This document shows, one piece after another, positions 23,209 to 34,461 of a stretch of 64,000 nucleotides of DNA (positions are counted from its first letter, which is position 1; every line of letters starts with the position of its first letter). The stretch is from the NCBI GenBank assembly GCA_954871525.1, contig OX940868.1:27461056-27525055 (forward strand), given 5' to 3'. This DNA is from Parietaria judaica (taxonomy: Eukaryota > Streptophyta > Magnoliopsida > Rosales > Urticaceae). A program made the position numbers and the translations under genes. The notes under the pieces were generated by a model, which did not search any database, was not told the origin of the DNA, and saw only the letters and a list, made by a program, of their open reading frames with translations.

Positions 23209-23620
23209 TCCCTACTGCAACGTGATTAAAATGTAACACGATGGTTCTTCTATGGGCACTCCGGAAGTGGTGGGAGCTGGAGGCATTTGAGAACATGTCT
23301 TGGATTTTCTCCTGGTTCGTTCTCTTTCCATATTGACTCTACTTTCGTGTATGAAGCTGAAGTGATAGTTGTAGACTTATAGTATATGCAGTGAAGAAGG
23401 CTATGGAGTTTCATTGGGATAACCTATGGCTCGAGCGTGTTTCTATACACGTCGATCAATTTTTTTCAGAATAGATCTAGCTTGGTTACTTGGAAGTTAT
23501 AGGTTTGTTGGTTCAAATCTATTTGCTATGTGAAAGTCTATTAATTTTAGAGTATCACATATCTTTCGTGAGAGAAATAGAGAGTAGCCGATGCATTAAC
23601 TAGTTTTGGTGCTTGAATTT
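23209..23620 (+). pseudogene. LINE RNase H remnant (second copy)
   Basis: The reading is disrupted, but GGTTCTTCTATGGGCACTCC, GTATGAAGCTGAAGTGAT, TTTCATTGGGATAACC and TGGCTCGAG align in order with the minus-strand relic at 7.5-7.85 kb. Near the 3' end a frame reads FRVSHIFRERNRVADALTS, the C-terminal RNase H motif with the last catalytic Asp. Several stops break the frame. Confidence 0.75.
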
Positions 23621-24104
23621 TTTTGAACACAAAATTAGAGAAAAATCAAAGCCTCTCATTTAAAAACTATCATATTCCCTTACTATTGGGCCCTATAGAG
23701 AGGCTTAAATAGTCTAGTTAAGTAAACCCTAAAAAAATGACGACTAAAATTAATAAACAAAACGACAACAAAATATGAAGAGCGACATAGAAATGAAAAG
23801 TTAAAAGCAGAAGCCTAAAAAATCTATCGGATAAGGAAGAGGACGCATTGTTGAGAACTTCGATTTGACACGTTGTAAATCTCTCCGATAACCGGATAAG
23901 CAGAGAGGAGGACTTTTTTTAAAAGCATAATGGTACTTTGCAAATGTATATAGAGAAATATATTGATATTTCAACTGCAATTCCGAACATATTTTATGGA
24001 AACTACTACAAATTAAATAAAGCCAAGCGAAGTAAACGAATTTTGAAAATTTTGATTATGCATCTTAAAGTATTTTTACACACAAAATCGAAGTATTAAA
24101 TAAC
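23621..24104. other. Intergenic, AT-rich
   Basis: No gene or clear repeat seen. Confidence 0.4.
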
Positions 24105-24456
24105 GGATAATCGCAGCAAAGTACATAAACTTTGACTACTTAAGGCGGCAGCCGAAGGGGTCCAAAATATAATAATGGTGACAAAAGTATTTAAAGTCAA
24201 TAGATATGAGGTGACACATTTTTCTTTTTCTTTTTTTTGACGAATGTTGTTCAATTTTTAAGCATAGTTATTAAATCAAACCTAAGGTACACATATACGT
24301 GCTTATCCAGCTAGTCTTCTCTCATTTGAATTCAACGGAAAAACTGAGCGAAGTGCCACCTCACATTTGTTGACATTGAATACTTTTGCAGCTATTTTTT
24401 ATTTTAGACCCTTGTCGTCATTTGATCAAAACTTAGTACTTTTGCCACGATTATCC
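24105..24456. mobile_element. Candidate MITE with GGATAATCG...GCAAAGTAC termini
   Basis: Left end GGATAATCGCAGCAAAGTAC is matched in inverted orientation by GTACTTTTGCCACGATTATCC at the right end, a TIR of about 20 bases in a 352-base element without coding capacity. I could not fix a target duplication. Confidence 0.6.
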
Positions 24457-27400
24457 CAATAAAGAACACCGTGGTCCTACCTTAGTTCATTGGTAATCCA
24501 CAGCAATAAAGGAGCTTATTTTTTATGTACATATATGTATATTTTTTGTTTAAAAAATGGTTCAAAAAAACATATATGTATATTTTCATATATATAGGTG
24601 TCTATATATGTTTGCGTGCTTCAAGTTTGATAGTGTATATGCGCTTCATATTTTTTTTTTCAGGAATTCGGTAACAGCTTGCAATCCATTTGTAAGCTTA
24701 TATATGCATGGATGATGATCTCCATCCATACATAATGTAATGTATTGGACAATTAGTTTAGAGGACCTTATGGTAATCATAAAAAAAAGTTGTAGCTTTT
24801 TTGATGACCCTAATCTTAGTCTTTGGTTCACACACCATAAAAGAATAACTATACGACTTTTATAAATTAATATTGTTATGACCAAATAATTTTATTATAT
24901 ATATTATCGAGGTTATTTAATTATCAAGGTAGAATTAGTATTATTTAGTTATTAAAGTCGAGACTTTACAGAGGTATTAATTTATCGACGTTATAAGCTT
25001 AACGAGGTTCTACTAATGATCGTAAAATCATTGTCAGACATATAAGACATAATTCATATATACATATTTCTATCAGAAAAAAAAAGGGTTCTATGACCAT
25101 TTTGGCTTCGGCTTTGACACACGTTCAAATTAGTTAAATAATCATTAACTTTGTGTGACTATTCTATCTTGATGTGCACGAATGGAGAATTAAGGCAAGT
25201 CCTTGCTATGACGTCGAATAGATTTTTGTTAGTTGTTTCAAAACCGACGGATTTTAGCCTCAATTTTGGAATAATTTGACCACGAAACCAAAATATAGAT
25301 AATCATACTTATTTACTAGTTGAAGAAATATTATTTTTAATATGATTAATTATACAGAAAAACGCAAGTGTGAAGGCATGATATGCATATTTCTAAGCTT
25401 ATGTGAGAAATAATGTCTTGAATTGATATGTTTTGCTAAAAGAGAACTTATTTTAAAGAAAATAAAAATGGGAGAGAATTTCTTGCCTCATTTATTTTAC
25501 AGAGGCACTTAGAATTTTGTTGAGGTAACAAAAATGAACGTGTATTCTTCCACAAGGTCAATGACTTCTGGGTAGATGTTGGTTCCCTTTTTAGGTAAAC
25601 GCTTACTTGCTCAAGTGGCATCGAGGAAATTTATAGTCGCGATTCGAAAAATCTAAAGCGATGATCCCAAATCTAAGGGAAATCCGCGACTTTTGGTCCA
25701 AAGGCCCTCTAATTAAGAGATCATTTCTTCCCAATCGCAGGCTCACTCAACCACGCAACATGATATTTGATGTCTGACCGGCCGGAATGACTAGGTTCAG
25801 AATGCTCCTTTACATTGGCAAATTTTTCTGTATTGAAGTTGTAATTCGTGTGTTATCAATGTGTTGAATCGATGAATGATTCAACGAAGATAGTAGCTTT
25901 TCATTTTTCGATTATAGTAGCGTATCGTTTTTATTTACAACAAACATCTTTGTTATAAGAAATTTTCAGTAATATGTATGTTGAGGTACGATTTCGTTTA
26001 ATTCATACCAACAACAAATCTTTATCTAAACCATAAGAGGGCCTTGTCAACACACGAAAATCCTGTCCCGAGATAGAAGTCAACGAAGACCAGCCCACAA
26101 ATCCAACCTAAAGGCTCTAAGGATTGAAGCCCAGTAAAAAAAAAAAAAAAAGAGCAATCGTGCCCAAGTTTCTACCTCGCCTACACCAAGAGAAGCGAGG
26201 CAGCATTGGATCCTATGCCGGGGAGGCTTGGGATTCCCTTCATCAACGAGACATTGATCATAGCATGTTAAAAAATTGATTGGCTTATTAATCAAGACAG
26301 TTTAATAGCTCAATTAAAGCTTTAAGGCACAACATTAATGAAAAGGAAACGCCTCTACAATGAAGGCGGAAGAGAAGAGAAATCGACAATGAGGATCCAA
26401 ACTCAAGAACATTTTCAATTTATATATATTAAAAGGATGAACTCACATGTGATATGTGGCAAAGTGAAATCAAAGTATTTAGATTTCTCTTTTTCTTATG
26501 TTAGGAGAAACTTATGACCATGTAAAATCAATGTATTGAGATTTCCAGTTTTTTTTTTTAGAATTTGTATTTTTTAATGAAATTTTAATTACTATAAACA
26601 CAATATTTAATGATCAATTGACTAGGAATATGAAAAATCATATCTTAGTTTTGCATAATTGAACATTTTAATTTTATAGAGGTTTGATTTATTTTTAAAA
26701 TCTTTATAATTATACATTCTAAACATAGAATCAATTGCATGAAAACTTTTCCAATTCCATAAGGTGCAATGTTGCATCACTATTGCTCTATTTATTAAAT
26801 AGAGTTAACCATTCCATATTGTTAGCTATTAGTATTTACGAAGAGGAGTCCAATTTCATAACTCCCATGACACCAAAGTGTTCAATTTAAATCGTTGCCA
26901 ATTTCATGCATGAGTAAGTGAAACGACAAAGTTTTCCTTATATATGTACCATTCTAACTGACCCCAAAAGCCTAAAAAACGGCCATTGTTATTTCTGCCT
27001 AGATTAACGATGGTAAAAAAAAAGACATCAACACTTAGCAACAACAAGGAAAGCGCGAAGATACTAAGAGGATTGAAGATTCGGAGGAAGAAGATCATTT
27101 GCGAGGGCTCAAGTCGGAAGAAAACGGAAACAAGCGCTCCGTGGTTCTAACTGACAAGGGTTTTGACGATGCAAAGTACTTAGCAACTTTGACTATCTAT
27201 CTATACACGGATCCAAATTTGCCTAGCGAGGTTCTTTAGTATTATCAGAACTTCGAGATTCATTCTCCAGGTTTTTGCAGTTATATATTATATCTAAAAG
27301 AAGTATTCATTTTTGGGTAATGGACGAATAACTTTTCTTCCTCTCGTTTTTAATAAGTTGTGTACTATTTATAAATGTAAGATTGGAATTGCATCATTGT

Positions 27401-28274
27401 GAAAAGTTCAGCGGGATTCTTCGCCTATTATCAAAACGGTAAATTCTTCTTTACTAATGGCTTGAAGTCTTGAACACAAGAAATAATATCTGACTGAGGG
27501 ATTATCACCACGTCACGATTGGTTAGCTATATTAATTCAATAGCATCATTGGTAAATCTTATTGTTTTTCGTACGAAATATGTTTCGTTGGTATATATAA
27601 AATCAAATATCATTTTTCCAACAAAGTGAGAAGTTACGCCTTATTTTATGGTGCGAGTCTACTTACCAAACAAAAACTAAGTAATTGCTATGTTTTTTTA
27701 ATGAATGGAAGTCTTTACATTAAAATTCATCTAAAAAACAAATAAATTTATATTTTTAACAAAAATTGCACACGAAAGGTTTTAGGCCACTGCGTGAAGC
27801 GCGGTTAAGTTCGCTAAAGGAATTATGGCCAACTTCAACACCACTATGTAATTACATAACTTTCATAATTACATAATTTTTTATATTTAGTGCTGCGAAC
27901 GTATCTTTTTTATTTTATTTATCCTTTGTCTCTCTTTGTTTTTGTGAGAGCCCTTTTAACCGTTGAGTGTATTTCTTCAAAAATACTCAAGCCGAAGCGG
28001 GCGCAACCTATGGGCGAGTTTATTAGCGGTCACCCAAAGCCCCGATTTGAAATAAGGTTTTTTTCACCATAGTCTATTAATACTTCTATATAATTTAATT
28101 ATTGATTTCAAAGCGTTACTAGTGTAGTACTAAATCATCAATTATTGATACATGTTATACATGTTAATAAATTATTGCATAGCTCGTACAATAACGTACA
28201 ACTACTGGTGATTATAAAGTTAATGATGAAGACCATGTCCTGCATCTTACAACTAAAACGTTAATAGATTATCT
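24457..28274. other. Long gene-poor region
   Basis: About 3.8 kb of AT-rich DNA. A block at 26040-26300 is less AT-rich and has a minus-strand frame (26080-26295) with an internal homopolymer-encoded Phe run; I do not recognise it. No RNA gene or intact protein gene is supported. Confidence 0.45.
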
Positions 28275-28374
28275 AATCTATCAACTCTTTAATTGTAAAA
28301 TGCAGTTTATTGCAGGAGCTATTTAATCTATCAACTCTTTAGTTGTAAAATGCAGTTTATTGCAGGAGCTATTT
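28275..28374. repeat. 50-bp tandem duplication
   Basis: Two adjacent copies (28275-28324 and 28325-28374), beginning AATCTATCAACTCTTTA and ending GCAGGAGCTATTT, differ at one base. Confidence 0.95.
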
Positions 28375-28793
28375 GATCTTTATCATAGCATAGCTTTAGT
28401 AATAACGTGTATTTCGTGCAATACAGTAATGAACGAAGAAAGAAAATACGAGAGATCTCGTTGTTCCTTTCCTTGCCTCCAATGGCCACGAGCCATGATA
28501 ATTCGAAACGTTTAAAGGATCGAAAATTGATACACACTAAGTCTATCCACGCTTTAAAATGCATTGGACCAGTTCGCCACTAAGGACACCTCGGTTAACA
28601 TTTCCTTCACTTTTTCATACTTAGACTAATTAGTTAGTATTTTACCTTTAATTGATATAATTTTACTCTTATAATCAAAATAGGAACGTGCTGCGCCGTG
28701 GCTGTTACGAACTGTATTGACATCGCATTGTACCATAGGCTAGGGTCAACGTTTGTGATATCTTTTCACCACAAGAGGTGATAGATCGGTGTC

Positions 28794-28835
28794 AGAGAAC
28801 TCCCTTACGGACTTGTCCATATAAGGGAGTTCTCT
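28794..28835. repeat. 14-bp perfect hairpin
   Basis: AGAGAACTCCCTTA (28794-28807) and its exact reverse complement (28822-28835) with a 14-base loop. A shorter hairpin, TCACC-ACAAGA-GGTGA, lies just upstream at about 28766-28781. The function is unknown. Confidence 0.85.
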
Positions 28836-29145
28836 GCAACGGGATAACATATGTGTGGGGTAACAATTTCATTTCAATATATATATATAATATACATTAA
28901 TTTACTTAATATAACTTATCTACTATCTTCGATTGATTTAGGCTTGTGAATACACGCCAGAGAATTTGAATTCATTATTTTGAAGAAAGGAGCTTCATGG
29001 AAAGATGAATCCAAGCTCATAAACGTACTAGAGAGTAATCCCTTCGTGTCGGCGATTATTTTTACGACTTAAAAGCTACGGTGGCTAGTGTGAAATATTT
29101 AAATATGATAGTTATATCTTAATGTTATAGTTTTGTTTCCCAATT

Positions 29146-29370
29146 TTGTATGAGACATGCAATTTGGTGGAGAAGGCGAAAGTTGATCACACATGTATCG
29201 TCGTGGGGTATGGCGTTGATAAATACGGGACCGACTCTGAGACGGTAAAGAATTTGTGCGATACAAATTGGGTTGACAACATGTATTGGCGAATTTTACG
29301 ATCCGCAACTAATAGTCGAATTGATATAGGAGCCATACCATATACCCCGGCAGACCTTCACTTGAATTAG
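29146..29370 (+). pseudogene. Relic of a papain-type (C1A) cysteine protease C-terminus
   Basis: The 74-codon frame reads VDHTCIVVGYGVDKYGT, then TVKNLCDTNWVDNMYW and an end like IGAIPYTPA. This lines up with the C1A pattern N-H-A-V-x-V-V-G-Y-G, K-N-S-W-G-x-x-W-G and G-x-x-x-x-x-x-Y-P. The His and Asn of the catalytic set align, but Ser-Trp after Asn is Leu-Cys and several conserved Gly are lost. No upstream catalytic-Cys half is found nearby, so it is a decayed fragment. Confidence 0.65.
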
Positions 29371-29751
29371 GATATTAGTATTAAAATTTATGATAAAAAA
29401 AATTAAAACGGAAGATTGTGTCAAATTTTGAATTTTTTTAAAATGTTGCAGCAAAAGTATCTAAAGTTTTCCTAGAAAATAGCTAAACGGAAAACAGTAA
29501 AAAATGGAATAAATTATCAACATCAATGTTATAGGAAATTTAATTCTAAGTTTTTTCTTCTATATATGATTTTATTATGTGTAGCTATAGAGAAAAGTTA
29601 TGAATTATAGATCATAAAATAAGGCCATGATAATTCATTAAATCACTTGGTGTTTAAATTAATGGGCTTGGTCCATTGGGATTTAATCTAAGGTAATTAT
29701 GATAGAAAGTTCGAGCATGCTTTGGTGGGTAAGCCCAGTAGGTATTTTTCT
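29371..29751. other. Intergenic, possible LTR-like left flank
   Basis: TTAAATTAATGGGCTTGGTCC at about 29655 resembles LTR sequence of plant Copia elements; see the entry at 30729-31800. No gene. Confidence 0.3.
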
Positions 29752-30043
29752 TAGAGCTGCACATAACAGCCGTCGCGGCGCGTCGCGACTCGGTCGCCAA
29801 AACCGCGAGAAGACACGTCGCGATGCGTCGTGGCGTGTGCGGTCGCGGCGCGTCGCGATTTGGTCGCGATCTGAGGTGGCGAGATCGTGGTCGTCGGATC
29901 AAGTGATCGTGACTCATCGCGACTTTGCCCTCCACGTCGCGACGCGTCGCGACTTTCGCCCTCCACGTCGCGAACGTCGCGAACTCCAGGCGTGCGTCGC
30001 GACGAGTCGCGGTTGCGTCTCGCGGTGAAAATGTGCAGCTCTA
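29752..30043. mobile_element. 292-bp hAT MITE, CpG-dense, perfect 8-bp target duplication
   Basis: TIRs TAGAGCTGCACAT and ATGTGCAGCTCTA are perfect inverses. The flanks ATTTTTCT at 29744-29751 and 30044-30051 are identical 8-mers. The interior is dominated by GTCGCG/CGCGAC motifs, strikingly CpG-rich against AT-rich flanks. Open frames on both strands (for example 29699-30028) are by-products of this composition. Confidence 0.93.
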
Positions 30044-30240
30044 ATTTTTCTTTTCATATTTTGTTAAGTAATTAATTAATTATCATGCAAACATATAAAG
30101 TAATTATGTGAATCGTGGAAATTTGCCAGGCTCGATTACCAAGCAAGAGGTGACGAATTTTTTAGCATGAAATATCCAAATATTTATGTGTTTTGATGAT
30201 TAGGAATATTGATCGATTAAATAAAAACACATAGTATTAA

Positions 30241-30728
30241 CCAAGGTTCAACTTACCGAATTTGCTGATAAATCGCTTGCCATTTTCGATGGATTTTTCG
30301 ATAGCTTACCGATTAACCGACGAAAAACTTATAATACTGTAGCTTGCCGATTACCGACATTTTTTCGATTATTATCGACTGATTATCGACACTTTTCGGC
30401 GGAAAATTTATAAAATATATTTTTGGCTTATATTTACTAAGTTTGTAATATTGATAAAACATTAAAATGCCAAAAATAAAATAATTTCATACTCAAACAC
30501 AGATAAATAAAATATAATCTCACTCTCACATATGTATATACTCAAAACAAAATCATCGAAAAATACAAAATTATTGAAAAGTATCATATTTTTGTTATTT
30601 TTCAAGATGTTTGCCGATTTTTGACAAAAATCATGGAAAAGTTCTAGCATGGTCTTCTTACCGATAGATACCGGTAAGATGGATAATCGAAGATTATCGA
30701 AGATAATAGTGGAAAAGTCGAACCTTGG
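30241..30728. mobile_element. CCAAGG-terminal TIR element, 488 bp, 6-bp target duplication
   Basis: Left end CCAAGGTTCAACTT is the inverse of AAGTCGAACCTTGG at the right end apart from one base. Both flanks are TATTAA (30235-30240 and 30729-30734). The interior repeats motifs such as GCTTGCC, TTACCGATTA and ATTATCGA. It shares its design with the element at 42323-42507. No transposase; the minus-strand frame 30462-30764 is not recognisable. Confidence 0.8.
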
Positions 30729-31800
30729 TATTAACCTTATCATTAATAAAGAATCATATGTCATGTAATTGAATTGTGCTTAATTATGAAACTTGATTAT
30801 CAAGTTATAATTATAAGATTCACGTTGCATAAGAATTTAATTATTTATTACGTCATGATAATATTTGACTGGATGGTTAATTTCATGTCATCTTATTTAA
30901 TTTAATTAGAATTCATTTTTGGTTAAAATAATTAGAGAAATTCGACATTTCTAATCCATCGAAGAGAAATGAAGTTTTCTGGTATTTATTTTAATTGGTA
31001 AAATTTAATTCCCTGATTTGAATAATAAAGAAAAATTGAAAAAGCTATTCATATTAGGTATTTGATTTTCTTGGTATTTATTTTAATCACCTAAAATTAA
31101 ATCTTTGGTATATTGAATTCCTCCTTGTAAGGAAGGAGTGTAACTTCGATTGATTTGAAATTATACTAATAGTGATGAATGATTCATTTATACATGAAAA
31201 TGGTGGGTATGCGTTTCACTATAAATAGCAAGCTCATTTCACACATTTCAAAACACTTCTCATTCACAAAATTCGAGCTCTCTATATTAGTGAAGCTCCA
31301 AAAAATTATTTCTCTCTATAAAGTTCACCACAAAGAAATTCTCTTCCTGAAAGCTTAGAAAATCGCATAGCTAAAGCGCATTGATGTCCTGCCGGCGACG
31401 CCCATACTTTGGTGTGAAGAAAGTTTTAAGACCGACGGAAACCCTGATCGATTTCCCGAGATGCAATTTCAAGTCTAGCGGAAGCTTTGCCCAAATTTAG
31501 AAAGTGTAGTGGAAGTCATCGTGATCAAATGTACAACCTTATGCATTGAGTCAATAAATGCAAACCTTTATTACTTTATTTATTTTCGTTATTATAATTA
31601 AAAATTTCGTTTTAAATTATACTATTGATTATTTATCTTGTTGAATCTCTTGTTATCTCATTGCTCGGTCCTAGTAAGGAAAGTAACATAGAAAATGGTA
31701 TGAGACGTTTTCTTAAATATATTTTTAAAGGTTATCCCGATGGATCGATGCCATTTCCCGAGATATGATGAAGGGGATGATGATAATTTCTAACAATAAC
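30729..31800 (+). other. LTR-like region with TATA box (candidate solo LTR)
   Basis: A TATAAATAG box at about 31223-31231 is followed by leader-like sequence and by AATAAATG near 31553, as in the U3-R-U5 of a Copia LTR. The repeated GTATTTATTTTAATTGG and GTATTTATTTTAATCACC modules also fit. Without a partner LTR, primer-binding site or target duplication this is tentative. If true, the two TIR elements at 29752-30043 and 30241-30728 are nested inside or beside it. Confidence 0.3.
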
Positions 31801-32922
31801 ACCATATTCGGGAATAGTATTTCCGGAGATAGTTTTATAACACCAACTTCAATAAAACATCAAAAGAGGTATCCAAACATACTTCTGTGAATATTGAACT
31901 TGTATTCCGAAACATTGTCATTGCGATATTCATACGAGGATAAAACACTTGTCAATTCTCTTGGCTCTCTTTATTTCCTTATTTTGTTTGACTTCTTTTA
32001 TATCGTAATTCCGTGGACCATTATATTTGAGCTAGTTTTAAGGGGAAGACCGACCTTTATAAATTAAAAGTGAAGTTTCATCATGTGTCACTTCATGACT
32101 TGAGAGACAATTTTCATCCTTAAGAGACGATTTTCATCCTCAACATGTACCTTAAAATTAATATAATTCAAACTTTCAATGGATTTCATAATTTTGTGGA
32201 TCATCATTGAGATCCTCCCTTTCATAAATTTCGTTTTATTCACCTAAAAAATGTTCTAGCTTTATTTAGTAAAAACCATCAAAATAGAGTGGTTTATTTT
32301 CTATACCAATCAGTATTATTTTTCTCATGCATGTTATTTTGGGACTCCTTCACAAAAAACATTAAACGTAATTACAGAGGACAAATTCATACATACATAT
32401 ACACGCACACATATACATAGATAAACACGCACATATATATATATACACACACACATATATATATACATACATATACATATACATACATATATATTATATA
32501 CATAGCTGAGATAAGTATATACCTACCTCTTTCCCTTGTTGGAAAAAGGTTTCTATGCGGTTGGAATTCAGCGGTTATTTTTTTACATCAAACCCACTCT
32601 CTCTTCCCTCGTTTTTCTTCTTTCAAACACACAAATTCAAATAACTTATTCATATATATATATATATATGCTTTTTGTATCATTAATTGATTCTTCTTCG
32701 TTTAAGGGCCTTGAAGATGCTTCCTTGTCTTTCCAGAATTCCAAGTTATTCCATATTATTTGCTTCCCATCCACTCAACTTCATGCATACAGAAACTTAC
32801 GTGAAGCATTATATAGTTTATCAAATCCCATATATAGATATTCTTATTTTAGTTTAATTTGCAATCACATTTTCATATGATCCTGAATAGAACGATTCAT
32901 TGTTGAAGAGCCACAGCCAAAG
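31801..32922. other. Intergenic with AC/AT microsatellite
   Basis: An imperfect (AC)n/(AT)n/(ACAT)n tract fills about 32389-32505, and (TA)n lies at 32654-32669. The latter may include the TATA box of the following ORF. The plus-strand frame at 32536-32880 has no domain. Confidence 0.5.
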
Positions 32923-33540
32923 ATGTTTGCCTTAAACAATACGGTAATCAGGTCCCACATGCGAACGACAGTGCGTCGCGCGATACCACTGCAACGGAGG
33001 CGCCACCACGCGCAGCCCCTCCCCGTGACGTGGGAGAAGCCGGAGGAGGGCGTTATGAAGCTGAACTTCGACGGCTCGTCAAAGGGCAAAGCTGGGAGAG
33101 CGAGCATCGGAGGCGTCTTTCGGAACCACAACGCAGAGTTCCTTCTGGGCTACGCCGAGCCCATCGGCCGAGCCAATAGCGTTGAGGCCGAGCTCGCCGC
33201 GTTGCGTAGAGGCCTCGAGCTTGTGCTCGAAAAGGGCTGGAGCGACGTTTGGCTCGAAGGCGACGCGATGGCCGCGCTGGAGATAGTCGACGGACGCCGC
33301 GAGCCCGGCAGCGCAGAGGCCCAGAGCCATGCCAGTCGAATCCAGGCGATCATCCCGGAGCTTCATCGCTGCGTGGTGTCTCACGTATACAGGGAAGGGA
33401 ACCGAACTGCCGACAGGCTGGCAGCGATTGGGCATCGCCTGAAGAGGCCTGCAATTTGGGTCGACCCTCCAAAGCAGGTCCTACGTTTTGTGATTGCCGA
33501 GGCCGAGGGCAAGGTCGTTTTCCGGCGACGAAAGCCGTGA
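32923..33540 (+). CDS. RNase H-fold (RVT_3) protein, single exon
   Basis: A 205-residue ORF with an intact RNase H fold. The metal-binding set is complete: D50 in KLNFDGSSKG, E90 in VEAELAAL, D114 in LEGDAMAAL and D164 in YREGNRTADRLA. The first ~35 residues are basic (many Arg) and could be a targeting peptide or a poorly conserved lead-in. The domain type occurs both in LINE-encoded polyproteins and as stand-alone, apparently domesticated plant genes. Here there is no reverse transcriptase upstream, the frame is uninterrupted, and GC is far above the flanks. A domesticated host gene degrading RNA in RNA-DNA hybrids is likely, but the substrate is unknown. In-frame ATG 32959 is an alternative start. 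Confidence 0.75.
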   Translation: MFALNNTVIRSHMRTTVRRAIPLQRRRHHAQPLPVTWEKPEEGVMKLNFDGSSKGKAGRASIGGVFRNHNAEFLLGYAEPIGRANSVEAELAALRRGLELVLEKGWSDVWLEGDAMAALEIVDGRREPGSAEAQSHASRIQAIIPELHRCVVSHVYREGNRTADRLAAIGHRLKRPAIWVDPPKQVLRFVIAEAEGKVVFRRRKP

Positions 33541-34461
33541 ACCGCTCCAAATCTTGTGTTTATTTTTGTGTATATGTGTCTAATTGGCATCCCAATCGAA
33601 TGCTTTTCGTTTGAATTAGCATTAGAATTGTCTAGTACGTATGAATTGAAATGTACATAATGATAGGTCAAATGTATATCCTGTAAATCCTAAATGTGTA
33701 ATGTTAATAATTCTTATACGACGGGTGTTAACGTAATTTGATGATATCATCTATGATAAGTCGCTCAAGACCCCGGCTGAAAGTGAAGCCTATCACCGAC
33801 ACAAACATGTGCCGGGAAATGGTCATAATTTATTGGCTATTTTGGCCGCTCACACCGCTGAAAGTTAAACGGTATAATTTTGTCCCGTATTATGTATCGT
33901 GTAACAAATGAACTTTTCCTTTTTAATCCGGATCACTATCATAATGCCCTCGTAATCGATTTGAGGAGGAAAGAGAGAATCGGTGCACGGATGAGACATA
34001 AAAGATCAATGATAAAATGGAGTGCATAAATTCCGTCTATTTTTTTTTAGTTTAAGAACTTCTTAAAATATTTTTTTTTTCACTATTTTGTGAATTTTCT
34101 TTTGGAAATCCACTGATGAAATAATATGATATTTAGAAGAATAAAAGATAAAAAAATATGTAGATCGTTGAGACTCAGATGATCTTGAATTCTTGAACTC
34201 CGCTTTTGTTAGTATTCACGACACGATGACCTTGGAGAGTTATGACCGAATTGGCCTCCTTCTTCCCTCGTAATTACATATTATGCCATCCTTACTCTTT
34301 CTGTAACGTGTCTCCAAATTAATGCTTCACTGAACAAATCGAGAGAAACAAACAGCTCATTCGAACTCCTTTTCCCGAGAAAGTTTCTCTTTTTTCCCGG
34401 AAAGTTGAGGCTTCTTTCTCTCTCCCACTCCGCCGACTGTCGGAGCTCACAATCAGCCGAG
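33541..34461. promoter_or_regulatory. Spacer and upstream region of the JmjC gene
   Basis: AT-rich spacer, then a pyrimidine-rich 5' leader-like stretch (about 34370-34430). The in-frame ATG at 34405 would add 19 residues to the JmjC protein. No other gene seen. Confidence 0.4.

Noticed and set aside
29654..30075. Four overlapping Arg/Ser-rich frames around 29.7-30.0 kb
   Set aside because: They are by-products of the CpG-rich MITE interior.
29500..31800. Complete LTR retrotransposon
   Set aside because: LTR-like motifs only; no second LTR, primer-binding site, gag or pol, and no target duplication could be matched. Kept as a low-confidence region.
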